A DNA stretch of 64,000 nucleotides, from positions 24,732,526 to 24,796,525 of the forward strand of contig OX411543.1 of NCBI GenBank assembly GCA_948146395.1. The letters are read 5' to 3'. This document shows, piece after piece, positions 42,400 to 51,545 of this stretch. Under the pieces are notes generated by a model. The model saw nothing but the letters and a program-made list of their open reading frames with translations, was not told the origin of the DNA and made no database searches. A program made the translations under genes and the position numbers. Source of the DNA: Fragum whitleyi. Lineage: Eukaryota > Mollusca > Bivalvia > Cardiida > Cardiidae. Each line of letters starts with the position of its first letter. Position 1 is the first letter of the stretch.

Positions 42400-42510
42400 C
42401 TATTCATGGAGGTATGAAACGAAATACCTAACCACTGTGTATGAAAACGCAAAGCGGATACATACATAAACTTGATTAGGTTTGAGTTTCATAAACCTAT
42501 TAATTATGAT
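42400..42510 (+). repeat. GGAGGTATGAAAC repeat (R7), copy 2
   Basis: TATTCATGGAGGTATGAAAC, then GCAAAGCGGATACATACATA and TTGAGTTTCATAAACC, the same order as 14495-14640. Confidence 0.5.
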
Positions 42511-42734
42511 TATGGATTATGCTTCTATTTTTATAGCTTGTGAACAAACTTGGGGCTAGTTTGTTCTCATTGAAGAATAAAAGCATGTTTTAAGCCAATC
42601 GGAATCCGCAAATTTTGATGGACATTGTTAAAATCAAACCACTAAAAAATATTCTAGAATGTCGTCGAATCAATCACAAGATAAGCATACATTGTCGAAT
42701 TTAGTCTGCGAGTAAAATTTCAAGTAATTTTATA
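42511..42734. other. Non-coding spacer
   Basis: Nothing identified. Confidence 0.4.
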
Positions 42735-43093
42735 TACAGTCGATATTGCTCGAGCGATTACGTCTATCAAGCGACCAATTTTATTAGGCGACCACCATAA
42801 AAAAGCCCCTTTAACGCCAGCAAAATCTCGGAAAAAAGATCACATTCTTAACGAAAAATTTATTATTTTTTAATCTAATGTTGTTTGAACCCATTAGAAT
42901 CGTCTCAATAAGACGATTCTGATGGGTTCGAACATCATAGAACTACGATTTAATCGATAAACTATAAATGCGATCAAAATGGGCTCATTTAACTGTCACA
43001 TTTATCATAATATTTTGTATTGAGCGACCATTTTTATAAATGACCGCTTTTTGGTAGTCCCCTAAGTGGTCGCTTAACGCAAGTTTTACTATA
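42735..43093. mobile_element. MITE R8, copy 2
   Basis: It opens TATACAGTCGATATTGCTCG and closes GCTTAACGCAAGTTTTACTA then TA. The internal hairpin CCATTAGAATCGTCTCAATA pairs with AAGACGATTCTGATGGG with one mismatch (42896-42932). The words GAGCGACCATTTTTATAAAT and GTGGTCGCTTAACGC show inverted TAAGCGACCA-type subterminal sequence. Confidence 0.65.
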
Positions 43094-43800
43094 CATGTAC
43101 GCTAAACACAGAAACTGATTAGCCTGGATGGCCACACAGTTTATACCAACCTATTCTTAACAAGTTAATTAACATATAGGTAATGCTTAGACTCGGATCA
43201 GCCTATTACTCTACATGGCTTGATCAGAGTCCTTAAAAACCCCTACCAGATATTGAGAAAGTCCAGGCTGGTCAAGGTATCAAAGTTTGCACACTCGTGA
43301 ACACCTTGGAAAAAAAAACGATCACAGGCTAAACTTGTTTTCAAAAATGAAAACTGTCCGCAATTTCTGAATCAGAAAAAGCATCATCATTTAAAGTGAC
43401 CTAACAGACTCGATGAGCTCCGATATCCCGGAAAATCCTAGACCCTCTATGCTTGGAAATTCAAGAGAAAGAAACATCTGTTTCGCCTTGAACAAAAGGG
43501 GGTAAAATAAACAACCTGGCTAGAATGAGTATTTGAGTGTTCACAATAAACGGCGTTGAAACTTTAGCATTTGGCAGATATTTAGAATCTAGAATTACAG
43601 TTTTAAATTTTAATATGTGTTATGTTCATCAAAATTTGTGCATTCTGACTGGCTGTAAAAGGGTGTCGTACCTAACCGAATCAATTTTGAGTAAGCAGTT
43701 ATTTTGCAGGCTTGCGCACAAATTGGGCTCTGAAGAAATTGACTTATATTGGACAAAACTTTAATTTTATGCTACATGAAATTATAAGATATAAAGATAG
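43094..43800. other. Non-coding
   Basis: 43200-43300 has weak similarity to R13 centres (GGATCAGCC, CAGGCTGGTCA). The open frame at 43537-43764 begins at GTG and has no recognised domain. Nothing is called. Confidence 0.35.
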
Positions 43801-44222
43801 TACAGACAAGAACATCGTAAAATTGACAAGGTGAATGATTTTGAAAAGATTTTGGAATACAATTGAGTGAGTATGTGGAGCGAGTTTTTGGTAAATTTAA
43901 AGGGAGATAATTCAATATCGCTTATTTTGTTCAGGGTGAAAAAAATTGCGATATTAATTTCCTCCCTATAATAAAATATGCATATAAGTTCTATAAATAA
44001 CTTCCTATTTCTTCAAGAACCTCAAGGACGCTTGTGATTTGAATTATGTCAGTGAAATCGCGATTCTGTCCTGGCTTTATTTAGTTTGAATGACTTAGTT
44101 GGTTCTTCCTTTTTCAGTGGGTTCGGGGCGTTTATGAATGGCTTGTGTGAGTGTTTGGAATGAATGAGTGGCACGCTGAGCGAGCGATTTGGAATGTTAA
44201 TTTCACGATGTTTTTAACTGTA
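43801..44222 (+). mobile_element. CAGTTA-MITE copy 19
   Basis: It opens TACAGACAAGAACATCGTA and closes TTTCACGATGTTTTTAACTG then TA. The palindrome GGGAGATAATTCAATATCGC is at the centre. A short deletion precedes the right terminus. Confidence 0.87.
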
Positions 44223-44237
44223 ACTGTTGAATATCTG

Positions 44238-44520
44238 CCCGAATAGCTCAGTCGGTAGATCACTTGACTTCAAAACAATGGAAGGACGAAATCGTGGGTT
44301 CGATTCTCGGCTAACACACTAACAAACTAAAATGTCAAGTTCGGAAGAGACGTTAAACTGGGGTCCCGTGTGACGATGCTATGCATCGAGTACGTTAAAT
44401 AACCATGGTGGATCTCGCCAGTAGTTTGGTCATGTTATCCTTGCACGTAACAACTCGCTCATATGGGCTTATGCTACGGTAGAGACGAGTAATAAACGGA
44501 AGCACCCCCCCCACACACAC
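44238..44520 (+). mobile_element. tRNA-headed SINE (family C), plus-strand copy
   Basis: The head GCCCGAATAGCTCAGTCGGT, AGATCACTTGACTTCAAAAC and GTGGGTTCGATTCTCGGC is followed by a body with AAACTGGGGTCCCGTGTGAC, GTTAAATAACCATGGTGGAT and CGGTAGAGACGAGTAATAAA. It ends at a CCCCCCCCACACACAC simple repeat (44505-44522). It is the same element as at 35785-36097, in opposite orientation. Confidence 0.75.
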
Positions 44521-44670
44521 ACATTCCCCAAACACATAAACAAACACACCCTACACACGCTATCTTCATTTCGTAAATGATCATTTTATTTTATAATAAA
44601 AATGTATTAAATCCCGAAGCGAAACACTTTCCAACCTCTGTTGTATTTTTTTTTTCGATTCAATGCTCGC

Positions 44671-45110
44671 ACAGTTAATAACATCGTGAAATTGACATTA
44701 ATCTCACTCAAAACCATTCTAAATTTCTCACTAATCCCTCCATTAATTCATTCCAAAACACTCACTCATATCATTCAAAAACACTCGAAATGACTAAAGA
44801 TTAGAAGATCAACAAAAACATTCAAAATGAATTTAGCTAGAAATAAATCGCAATTTTACTGTCATAATTGAAATTGTAAGCGTGTAATGTGTTCAAGAAG
44901 AAATAGGAAGCTATTTTTAGAACTTTTATTCATATTTTATTAAAGGGAGGTAATGAATATCGCCAATTTTGTTTATCCTGAACAAAATTAGCGATATTAG
45001 ATTACCTTCCTTAAATTTCACTCAAAGCTTTCTCCTCTTACTCGTGCAAGTCATTCCGAAATCATTCTAAAATCACTCACCAAGTGAATTTCACGATGTT
45101 GTTGACTGTA
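44671..45110 (-). mobile_element. CAGTTA-MITE copy 20
   Basis: It opens ACAGTTAATAACATCGTG and closes TTTCACGATGTTGTTGACTG then TA. A clean central palindrome is at about 44942-45012. Confidence 0.9.
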
Positions 45111-45556
45111 TTGAGTACTGTTGAAGACCCTTTTCGTTTGACAGGGTAAAATAAATGTAACGACAAGACGTGGCCTAGTATTATGATAATCTTTGAAACT
45201 TAATAATAGTATTGTGTACCCGTTAGCTCTTAAATAAATCAGCCAATCCTTAATGGTTTCGGTTTGACTCTTTATAATTAAGGAATAAAATATATTTTTT
45301 GAACAGGTGTAAGATATTCCGTCTTGCGGGAATCTACGGAAGCCCTCAGTGTCCCCGCTGCTATTTCGATCAGTGGGTAAAAATGGTTAATTTAGAGCAT
45401 GCATATAACCCCTCATTATATGGGACAAAAATGGCTGTTTGTAAAAATTTGAAATAAAACCTTTAATTTAGATTTAAATCGTCCTATTTTTTTAATTATT
45501 TATTTTTTGTGTGGAACAATTGGAGGAAACTTAGCGTCCGAATAGATGTTAATTAA
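45111..45556. other. Non-coding
   Basis: Nothing identified. Confidence 0.4.
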
Positions 45557-45795
45557 GCCAGTGCGTGACATATCCAACGATTTTACATGTGCACATAGCA
45601 AAGTCTCTGGTCAGCCTGTGCATTGACACAGGCTGGCCAGAGTCCTCACTATGCGCTCTGAAGATAAACAAGGTTCTTATCCATCTTCTAGCGGTCAGAG
45701 AATGTTCCTGTTGCATTTTGCGTCTGTACAAGTTGCTCAAAGTCTGCCTAAGACACACATCTGAAAGTGTTGGAAATGTCACGCACTGGCTCATA
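45557..45795. mobile_element. Foldback MITE (R13), copy 2
   Basis: The ends GCCAGTGCGTGACATATCCA and TGGAAATGTCACGCACTGGC are inverted over about 20 bp. The centre CTCTGGTCAGCCTGTGC-attga-CACAGGCTGGCCAGAG is an almost perfect hairpin. Open frames on both strands here are shadows of the inverted structure. Confidence 0.8.
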
Positions 45796-45844
45796 TTTAA
45801 GTTATGACAATCCATCTTAGTTTATGCTAATTTATTTTAGTTTG

Positions 45845-46078
45845 ATTGCGACGAAAGCTTAAGCTTATTGAATCGCTCTCGAACACTCAATCCTGATGTT
45901 TTCACGTCCCTGAGAGAGAGGCAGTGGTTTAAACCCACTGCTACCCAATTTTACAGCTGGGTGAACCGGGGCTGGCTTTTAAGTGTTTTGCTCATAAACA
46001 CACACAGGCGACAGTGGGGCTCGAACCACGGACCTCCAGGTCGAGTGCATTTACCACTAGGCCACCGAGGCAGAATTC
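45845..46078 (-). mobile_element. tRNA-headed SINE (family B), copy 2
   Basis: On the minus strand the head reads GCCTCGGTGGCCTAGTGGTA, then ACCTGGAGGTCCGTGGTTCG, AGCCCC. The plus-strand body shares ACACTCAATCCTGATGTTTT and CACGTCCCTGAGAGAGAGGC with 29525-29707. It is the longest copy of the family. Confidence 0.7.
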
Positions 46079-46127
46079 ATCTTCACGAATGAAGGGGTAC
46101 CGAATTGACAGCTTCTTCACGATCTCC

Positions 46128-46373
46128 TTAGATAAATAGATCCAACGCCAAACTTTGGTTGGCCATGGCTTTCTGAATATCTTTTACCCAAGTTTTTGAG
46201 ATGTGGTAAGTTTGACACAAATCGGCTCGTACACTTTTACAATTATTGAAAATTTTATCGACAAAAGTATTGAAACGAGCTCCGATATCACCCATACACG
46301 AAAAATGATATAATAAATCCCTAAGATTGATAATATTATTGCTCGCGTATGGAAAATATTGGAATTTTATCAA
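46128..46373 (-). other. Unrecognised 81-codon open frame
   Basis: The residues include FQYFPYASNNIINLRDLLYH, RFNTFVDKIFNNCKSVRADL and YHISKTWVKDIQKAMANQSL, with a stop at 46128. The amino-acid mix looks like a helical protein rather than translated repeat. There is no convincing ATG at the start, no identified domain and no adjoining exon. It could be the 3' end of a decayed gene or a fragment of a mobile-element protein. Confidence 0.25.
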
Positions 46374-47325
46374 TATCTTGATTTATAATGTGACCTACGT
46401 CGCGGGACTGAAATAAACCCGTTGAATGTTTTTGTTATTACACCGGTGTTATTACACTAGTGGTATAACTAGATCCCTATGCAAATGATCTCTAAGCGAA
46501 TGGCAACGCTATTTTGTAACCGCGAAAATGACGTCATACTCTAGATCTATATCAATCGGAACTCCTTCGGTCAATCTAAGAAGGTTTCCCGGTTGATTTT
46601 ACGATCGATCTTAAATTAAAATATCATTGACGTCAAGAGTTATCAACATCTTCAAAAAAATGAACACTAGTCATATATGATTACTTCATGTTCAATTTTA
46701 TTGTTTAAAATGTTATCGGAAAGTGGAAAAAGGATGCAGAAAATTTATTGCGAATCATAGAATTACAAAATCTCATCACTTGAGGTTTCATTTCACCATT
46801 CAGTTCACGGGATGATTGATGTCTTTTGTCATTCAAATCTAAAATTATACCGGCATATCGAATTAACCCTTTGCTGTTTAATCCCTGCTTTTTACATGCC
46901 TGTCATTTTATAATTGAGAAAACATTGTAAAAAAAGAAGAAATTGCTCCTGACAAGCAATTTCTTCTTTTTCACACTATTTTCTACCCTACTGATTGGTT
47001 ATTTTTCAAATTAAATGCATTTTAAATTTTCGTCTGCAAAACCTTTGAATTTGGACAGGTCAAAATTTTCTAAAAGAGGAAAGGGTTAAGGAAATAATCC
47101 ATGTATTGAGTTAGACAGGCATTGACATGTTTGAAAAATTAGCCTTGATCAGTCATTTCTTTTTTCATTAGAACTAAAAGGACAGACGGAGACAGGAATA
47201 AGCGGATGTAGCAATTCGTTATAACCCGCCTATTTTTAGAGCTTTGTGGCTGCAATTTCTGGACTTTATAAAAAACCATATATGGCTGAATATCAAATGA
47301 ATCCGTTTCTAAAATAACGTTATGT
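46374..47325. other. Non-coding with one hairpin
   Basis: AAAAGAAGAAATTGCT-cctgaca-AGCAATTTCTTCTTTT forms a perfect 16-bp hairpin at about 46934-46973, terminator-like in shape but in a eukaryotic context. Nothing else identified. Confidence 0.4.
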
Positions 47326-47329
47326 GTGT

Positions 47330-47840
47330 GTGAATTCTATCATTTTATTTTCGCTAAGGTAGAATATGCCCATCAACGACGGTTAGCTGTGACGGGGGGT
47401 ATTTCCAGTGCAAGGATACATGACAAAACTACCAAGGGCGTAATTCCTATTACGCAATTTACGCAAGTGAAAGAAAGAATTTCAAGTTGTAGTTACAATG
47501 GTTTGATTATCCACCAACGCTGAAGTCATAAAAGGGAGCGGACGGAGGGCATTTATCTTTTTTTACAAGTCTCACATCGGTTTTTTTCCTATATATACTT
47601 TAGTTGCCACCTTCTAGGTGCGTATAAATTCTAAATCTAGATACGCCAATGACTTCTGCTGAGATCCGCCATGGATCTTTAATGGACTCGATGTACAGAA
47701 CCGACACACGGTACCTCGGTTAAATGTGTCATCCGAATGACATTTATTTTGTTTGTGTGCCAGTCCGAGATTTGAACCTAGGATTCCGAACTTCAATTAT
47801 CTTGAAGTCAGGAGCTATACCGACTGAGCTAAGCGGACAG
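47330..47840 (-). mobile_element. tRNA-headed SINE (family C), interrupted copy
   Basis: 47330-47433 and 47649-47840 together match the SINE at 35785-36097: the tail side has CGCTAAGGTAGAATATGCCC and GTGCAAGGATACATGAC, and the head side has GCTGAGATCCGCCATGG and, on minus, CCGCTTAGCTCAGTCGGTAT. An R3 repeat separates them, so the SINE was present first. Confidence 0.75.
47434..47648 (+). mobile_element. R3 repeat copy 3, inserted in a SINE
   Basis: It begins AAGGGCGTAATTCCTATTAC, continues GCAATTTACGCAAGTG, GATTATCCACCAACGCTG, GGGAGCGGACGGAGGGC, and ends near GGTGCGTATAAATTCTAAAT. The interruption of the SINE gives the best boundary information for R3. Confidence 0.7.
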
Positions 47841-48340
47841 TAAAAAATTACTCCGGTCCAAGTATGCCACTTTTTTATTTACAGATAATGTTCCTATTTC
47901 GTAACTTACAAAATATTTTCCCCAGTTTATTGGGGGTTTTTCAGATTTATTTTTTCATTTGTCGGTAGATGACAAAGGATATCGAACTTGTATTATCTTT
48001 TTACGATTATCGAACAATCGAAACTACAAAAGACTTATCTAATTACGTATTGTTACACAAGGAAGTATTCCGTACATATCTATAAAAAGGTGTCATCAAA
48101 ACTTAAATCAAGCTTGTCTACCGACCGGATCTGCACTTTGATAAACAAAAAAAAGACTATAACCATATTATTAAGTTCATGGGCAGAAATTCGGCCACAA
48201 ACCCATTCGGAATATCACTCGGCCATTTCCGTAAACTGCAACAGACCTCGGGTGTATAAGGCGGATAGGTATGAAACAAAATGATGCATTTTGTTCGGCG
48301 GAAACAGTGTTGGGAAAAAAGCGCGGAAACAACCGGCGCT
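47841..48340. other. Non-coding
   Basis: Nothing identified; a small hairpin at about 48268-48298 (GAAACAAAATGATGCATTTTG). Confidence 0.4.
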
Positions 48341-48462
48341 ATCTTTAAATATATATTTTTCATAGTAAACAATGGCTGAAAAATATTTATTTGTGAGAAT
48401 GACGAATCATTCTCAAAATTAAGATTTTTCAGCCGTTATTTAAGAATCTTTATATATTTTTA
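48341..48462. repeat. Hairpin
   Basis: AACAATGGCTGAAAAATA and TTGTGAGAATGA on the left pair with TCATTCTCAA and TTTTTCAGCCGTTATT on the right; the flanking AAATATATATTT/TATATATTTT also pair. Confidence 0.7.
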
Positions 48463-48559
48463 TTAGAATACGATGGTTTGACGTCTTAAACTGACGTCAT
48501 CGAGTTTTTTCAAGGGTTTCCCGTATTTTTTTTTTTTTAAATAGTACGTCTATATAATT

Positions 48560-48905
48560 CCGAGGTTGATCGTGAGATTGGCCGAGTGGCGGGTGATCGT
48601 GAGATTGGCCGAGTGGTGGGTGATCGTGAGATAGGCCGATTGGCGGGTGATCGTGAGATTGGCCGAGTGGCGGGTGATCGTGAGATTGGCCGAGTGGCGG
48701 GTGATCGTGAGATTGGCTGAGTGGTGGGTGATCGTGAGATTGGCCGAATGGCGGGTGATCGTGAGATTGGCCGAGTGGTGGGTGATCGTGAATTTGGCCG
48801 AGTGATCGTGAGATTGGCCGAGTGGCGGGTGATCCTGAGATTGGTCGAGTGGTGGGTGATCGTGATATTAGCCGAGTGGTGGGTGATCGTGAGATTGGCC
48901 GAGCG
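48560..48905. repeat. 27-bp minisatellite, about 12 units
   Basis: The unit is GATCGTGAGATTGGCCGAG plus TGGCGGGT, with C/T and other point variants between copies. Because 27 is divisible by three, the array is open in several frames. On the minus strand it reads as repeated SHDHPPLGQ, which gives the apparent 188-codon ORF at 48497-49063. That ORF runs through the neighbouring foldback element and has no credible start, so I do not call a gene. Confidence 0.9.
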
Positions 48906-48927
48906 GTGTTCCGAATGTCACAAACCC

Positions 48928-49030
48928 TGACCTGCCCTGCATTCAAGATGAAAAAACGGAGAAACTGTTGGTATATTATAACCGACTTTGCACGTGCACT
49001 TGCACGCCGTTTTGTCATCCTGAACAAAAG
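48928..49030. mobile_element. Foldback hairpin element (FB family), copy 4, decayed
   Basis: CCCTGCATTCAAGATGAAAA and GTTTTGTCATCCTGAACAAA are the inverted ends. The interior ACTTTGCACGTGCACTTGC matches the FB loop region. It lies between the minisatellite and the LTR element. Confidence 0.6.
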
Positions 49031-49523
49031 GACAGATGATAACTGATATGAGGATATTTTCATTGTTATTATGTAAACAGCTGTGAGGAATGGGTCCTCT
49101 TGAGGTGTTTATCCCTTGGAATGAAAACTGACTAGGTTGCTACATGTATCTATAGATACCTGTTAAGTTCACATGCACTTGTTTTGATTTTCACTAACAT
49201 TGAATTACCAGACGCACAGGCCTGACGATTTGTTATGGCTATTCTATATTGTTTCATAATGTTATATTTGTGTTTTTATGAATGAATTGTATACACTCTC
49301 GATAGTTTAAGAAGCTTTCAGTGGTCGATTCTTTATGCACATTAACTTTTATGCACTTTACTTTCAATATCGAGAAGTTCCTCAGAGACAAGTAATTTCT
49401 TCTTGAATTTACGTTTTTGTCACCTCTGGTCTCAAACCAGTCCTTTACTAGCTAATTGAATGTGTTAATTATAGTTAAACTCTTGATTTATTCGATCTTT
49501 GTAAGTTTTAGAAGGCTTAGTTA

Positions 49524-50678
49524 TAGGGCTCCGTATCGATCAGTTTTATCGATACGATATATGTATCGATAAAAAATTAACGATATTCGATATATCATAT
49601 GATATTCCTATTTTCATTCAAACTAACCAAAAGAGTTTGTCATTCTTTATAAGACACACATTTTGAGCAACTGCAAATACAATAATATAACCCAGTCTGT
49701 CCAGTATGCTTGTGACAAATAACAGAGCCTCAGAGTATGGGTTCTTTAGATTTACATGATGGTGTAATGTTTAAAAACTTAGTTTATACTTGCTCTCTTC
49801 CTATTGAATGTGCATCGGTATGACAAAATCAAAATTGGCTCGGACTTATGAAAATTAAAAAGGAAAAAATTAAATGGAATGCCTAAAGCCAGGTAGTCGT
49901 AATTACAAACTTCACTAAACGTGGGCAAGTCATGACATTTATTTTATTTCTCAACAAAATTAAAATCTTTTTAATCGAAAATTACGATAGTAAACAATTT
50001 AGGTGTAAAACAAAAGAAAGTACCGGTAATTTTCCCCTTTGTTTCATTAATCCAGAAAAATCATCGATCTGAGGCTTTCTGACCAAAATCCACAAGAAAT
50101 ACACAGTTAAGTCTCAAAGTTGTGTAAAGGACTTGGAAGAGTTTATTTTACAAAAGGTTGGACAGCTGATCAAAGGTGCCGACGCCAGATGTCTTGGCTA
50201 TTTTTAGAAAAATTTCCAGAGCTGACACGCGACAGTCGGTTAACCTAGTGGGAATGGAATTCAGACCCTTTCCTTCATGTTGAGAATATAACATCCTTTT
50301 ATAAACTATTTTGTTGGCTTGAATAACGGATTAAACTTAAATAAAAATGGATGTTTATTTTTTTTCTTTTAACGACAGCGCAGGTAGGCCATTTCTTTTA
50401 CAATGCCGAATGAACTTGAATAACCATTTACTTTTTAGGGTCCTGAGAAATACTGCCTTTTTGCACTAGGAACAAACTTAAGTTAACAAGCATTGAGTTT
50501 TACCCTTTTCGCAGCTGTAACCATTGAACATTGAGTTCTTTTAATAATTTTTCCATTAATGTTTCATATTCTTATGTCGATCGATATTTTTTCCGATACA
50601 GAAACATTCGATCCGATATATCTATCGAACGTAAAATACCGGTATTCGATATATATCGAGTACCGGTACGGAGCCCTA
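49524..50678. mobile_element. Non-autonomous hAT-like element inside the 5' LTR
   Basis: The exact 12-bp terminal inverted repeats TAGGGCTCCGTA / TACGGAGCCCTA are flanked by a perfect 8-bp duplication CTTAGTTA (49516-49523 and 50679-50686). An 8-bp duplication with YAGGG ends is the hAT signature (family knowledge). The subterminal regions are packed with ATCGAT/CGATAT words (ATACGATATATGTATCGAT on the left; CGATCCGATATATCTATCGA on the right). The 1155 bp hold no transposase. The 3' LTR lacks it, so it arrived after the retrotransposon did. Confidence 0.93.
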
Positions 50679-50725
50679 CTTAGTTATAGTTCCATTTTGT
50701 GGGGTTTGGTGAGGTGACCTTTTTC

Positions 50726-50872
50726 TGTGAGGAGTTACACATGAGGAGTTTACTCATGAGGATTTCTCTCGGCCTAGGGCCGTGAGGAATGACTCCTCAC
50801 ACGGAAACGTCCGAACGGCAAATTCTCCTCACGGGTAGCATCCGGAATCCTCACGGTGAGGATTCCGACTGC
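50726..50872. promoter_or_regulatory. Palindromic GTGAGGA / TCCTCAC cluster in LTR U3
   Basis: Words in order: TGTGAGGAG, CATGAGGAG, CATGAGGAT, GTGAGGAATGACTCCTCAC (an interrupted palindrome), TTCTCCTCACGG, and AATCCTCACGGTGAGGATT (a near-perfect palindrome). All lie 40-190 bp upstream of the TATA box, and the same word opens the LTR (TGTGAGGAATGGGTCCTC). The cluster is conserved in the other LTR at about 60825-60972. Such spacing suggests binding sites for a dimeric or multi-finger DNA-binding protein (inference). Confidence 0.55.
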
Positions 50873-50909
50873 TGCACGCGCACATTACCGCAATCCGACC
50901 TGGCGCGAC

Positions 50910-50917
50910 TATAAATA
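50910..50917 (+). promoter_or_regulatory. TATA box of the 5' LTR
   Basis: TATAAATA follows a GC-rich stretch (CCTGGCGCGAC). Transcription would be expected to start roughly 25-35 bp downstream, near the CCGTGAGAATTCGTCACC segment, defining the U3/R boundary. Confidence 0.65.
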
Positions 50918-51545
50918 CCGGCGCCGTGAGAATTCGTCACCTCACTTCACTTCCGAAATTTCTGGGCTCCGTCACGCTTTTCTTAGGAAAACTTTAATCT
51001 TAGGAAATCTTTAAAATTCGAGTAATTATCAGGTATTAATGCTATTTTTATTAATTATTATCTGCATTTACTAACTTTTAACTGGAAATTATCATGTTTC
51101 TTTATAAATCGCTCTTAAGAAGTTAGCGATTCTCGCGTTAGACATTTAAGGCCGTAACTTAGCCTTCTTTAACGTAATATCTTTGTGTAAATTGACTGTC
51201 TTCAGATGTATTGCATTTTAGATTAAGTAATTCTAACGAGAGATTGTCAGTTGTTCGTTATTAAAACGTTGTTAAACCGAAAGGGCTGTCTCTTAGTCCT
51301 CTTTTACTTTCCAAAATTTAACTTAGTCTTGATAATGCGTGCGTCTGGAGGTCGTTAGACCCCTCTCTCCCTTGCTCCTATAACGGATAACCCGTCGTGT
51401 AGGGATCTCGTTCCCAGAGGTCCCTGGTGATTCCTTTCCTTTTGGACCCAGGCCAGGCCGCACTCTACCAATTTGATTCCCGAGTCCAGGGAATGACCCG
51501 TACCATAGTCGTCGTTTAGTAGGGTCCAGAAGGAGGGGCATTACA

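Larger units (their letters stand above)
49082..51545 (+). repeat. 5' LTR (1.30 kb plus a nested 1.16-kb insertion)
   Basis: It matches 60344-61645 end to end once 49524-50678 and one 8-bp duplicate are removed (1301 against 1302 bp). It carries a GTGAGGA/TCCTCAC word cluster (50726-50872) and TATAAATA at 50910. Small differences include TTTATGCAC/TTTACGCAC and GTGAGAATTCG/GTGAGGATTCG. Confidence 0.95.

Noticed and set aside
46934..46973. Terminator-like hairpin with A/T run
   Set aside because: The context is a eukaryotic genome, and no bacterial-type transcription unit is present.
48497..49063. 188-codon minus-strand ORF with SHDHPPLGQ repeats
   Set aside because: It is produced by a 27-bp minisatellite plus a foldback element and has no credible start, domain or splice context.
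51323..51541. Conserved 72-84-codon minus-strand ORF in both LTRs
   Set aside because: It is identical because the LTRs are identical; it lies antisense to U5 and has no domain.
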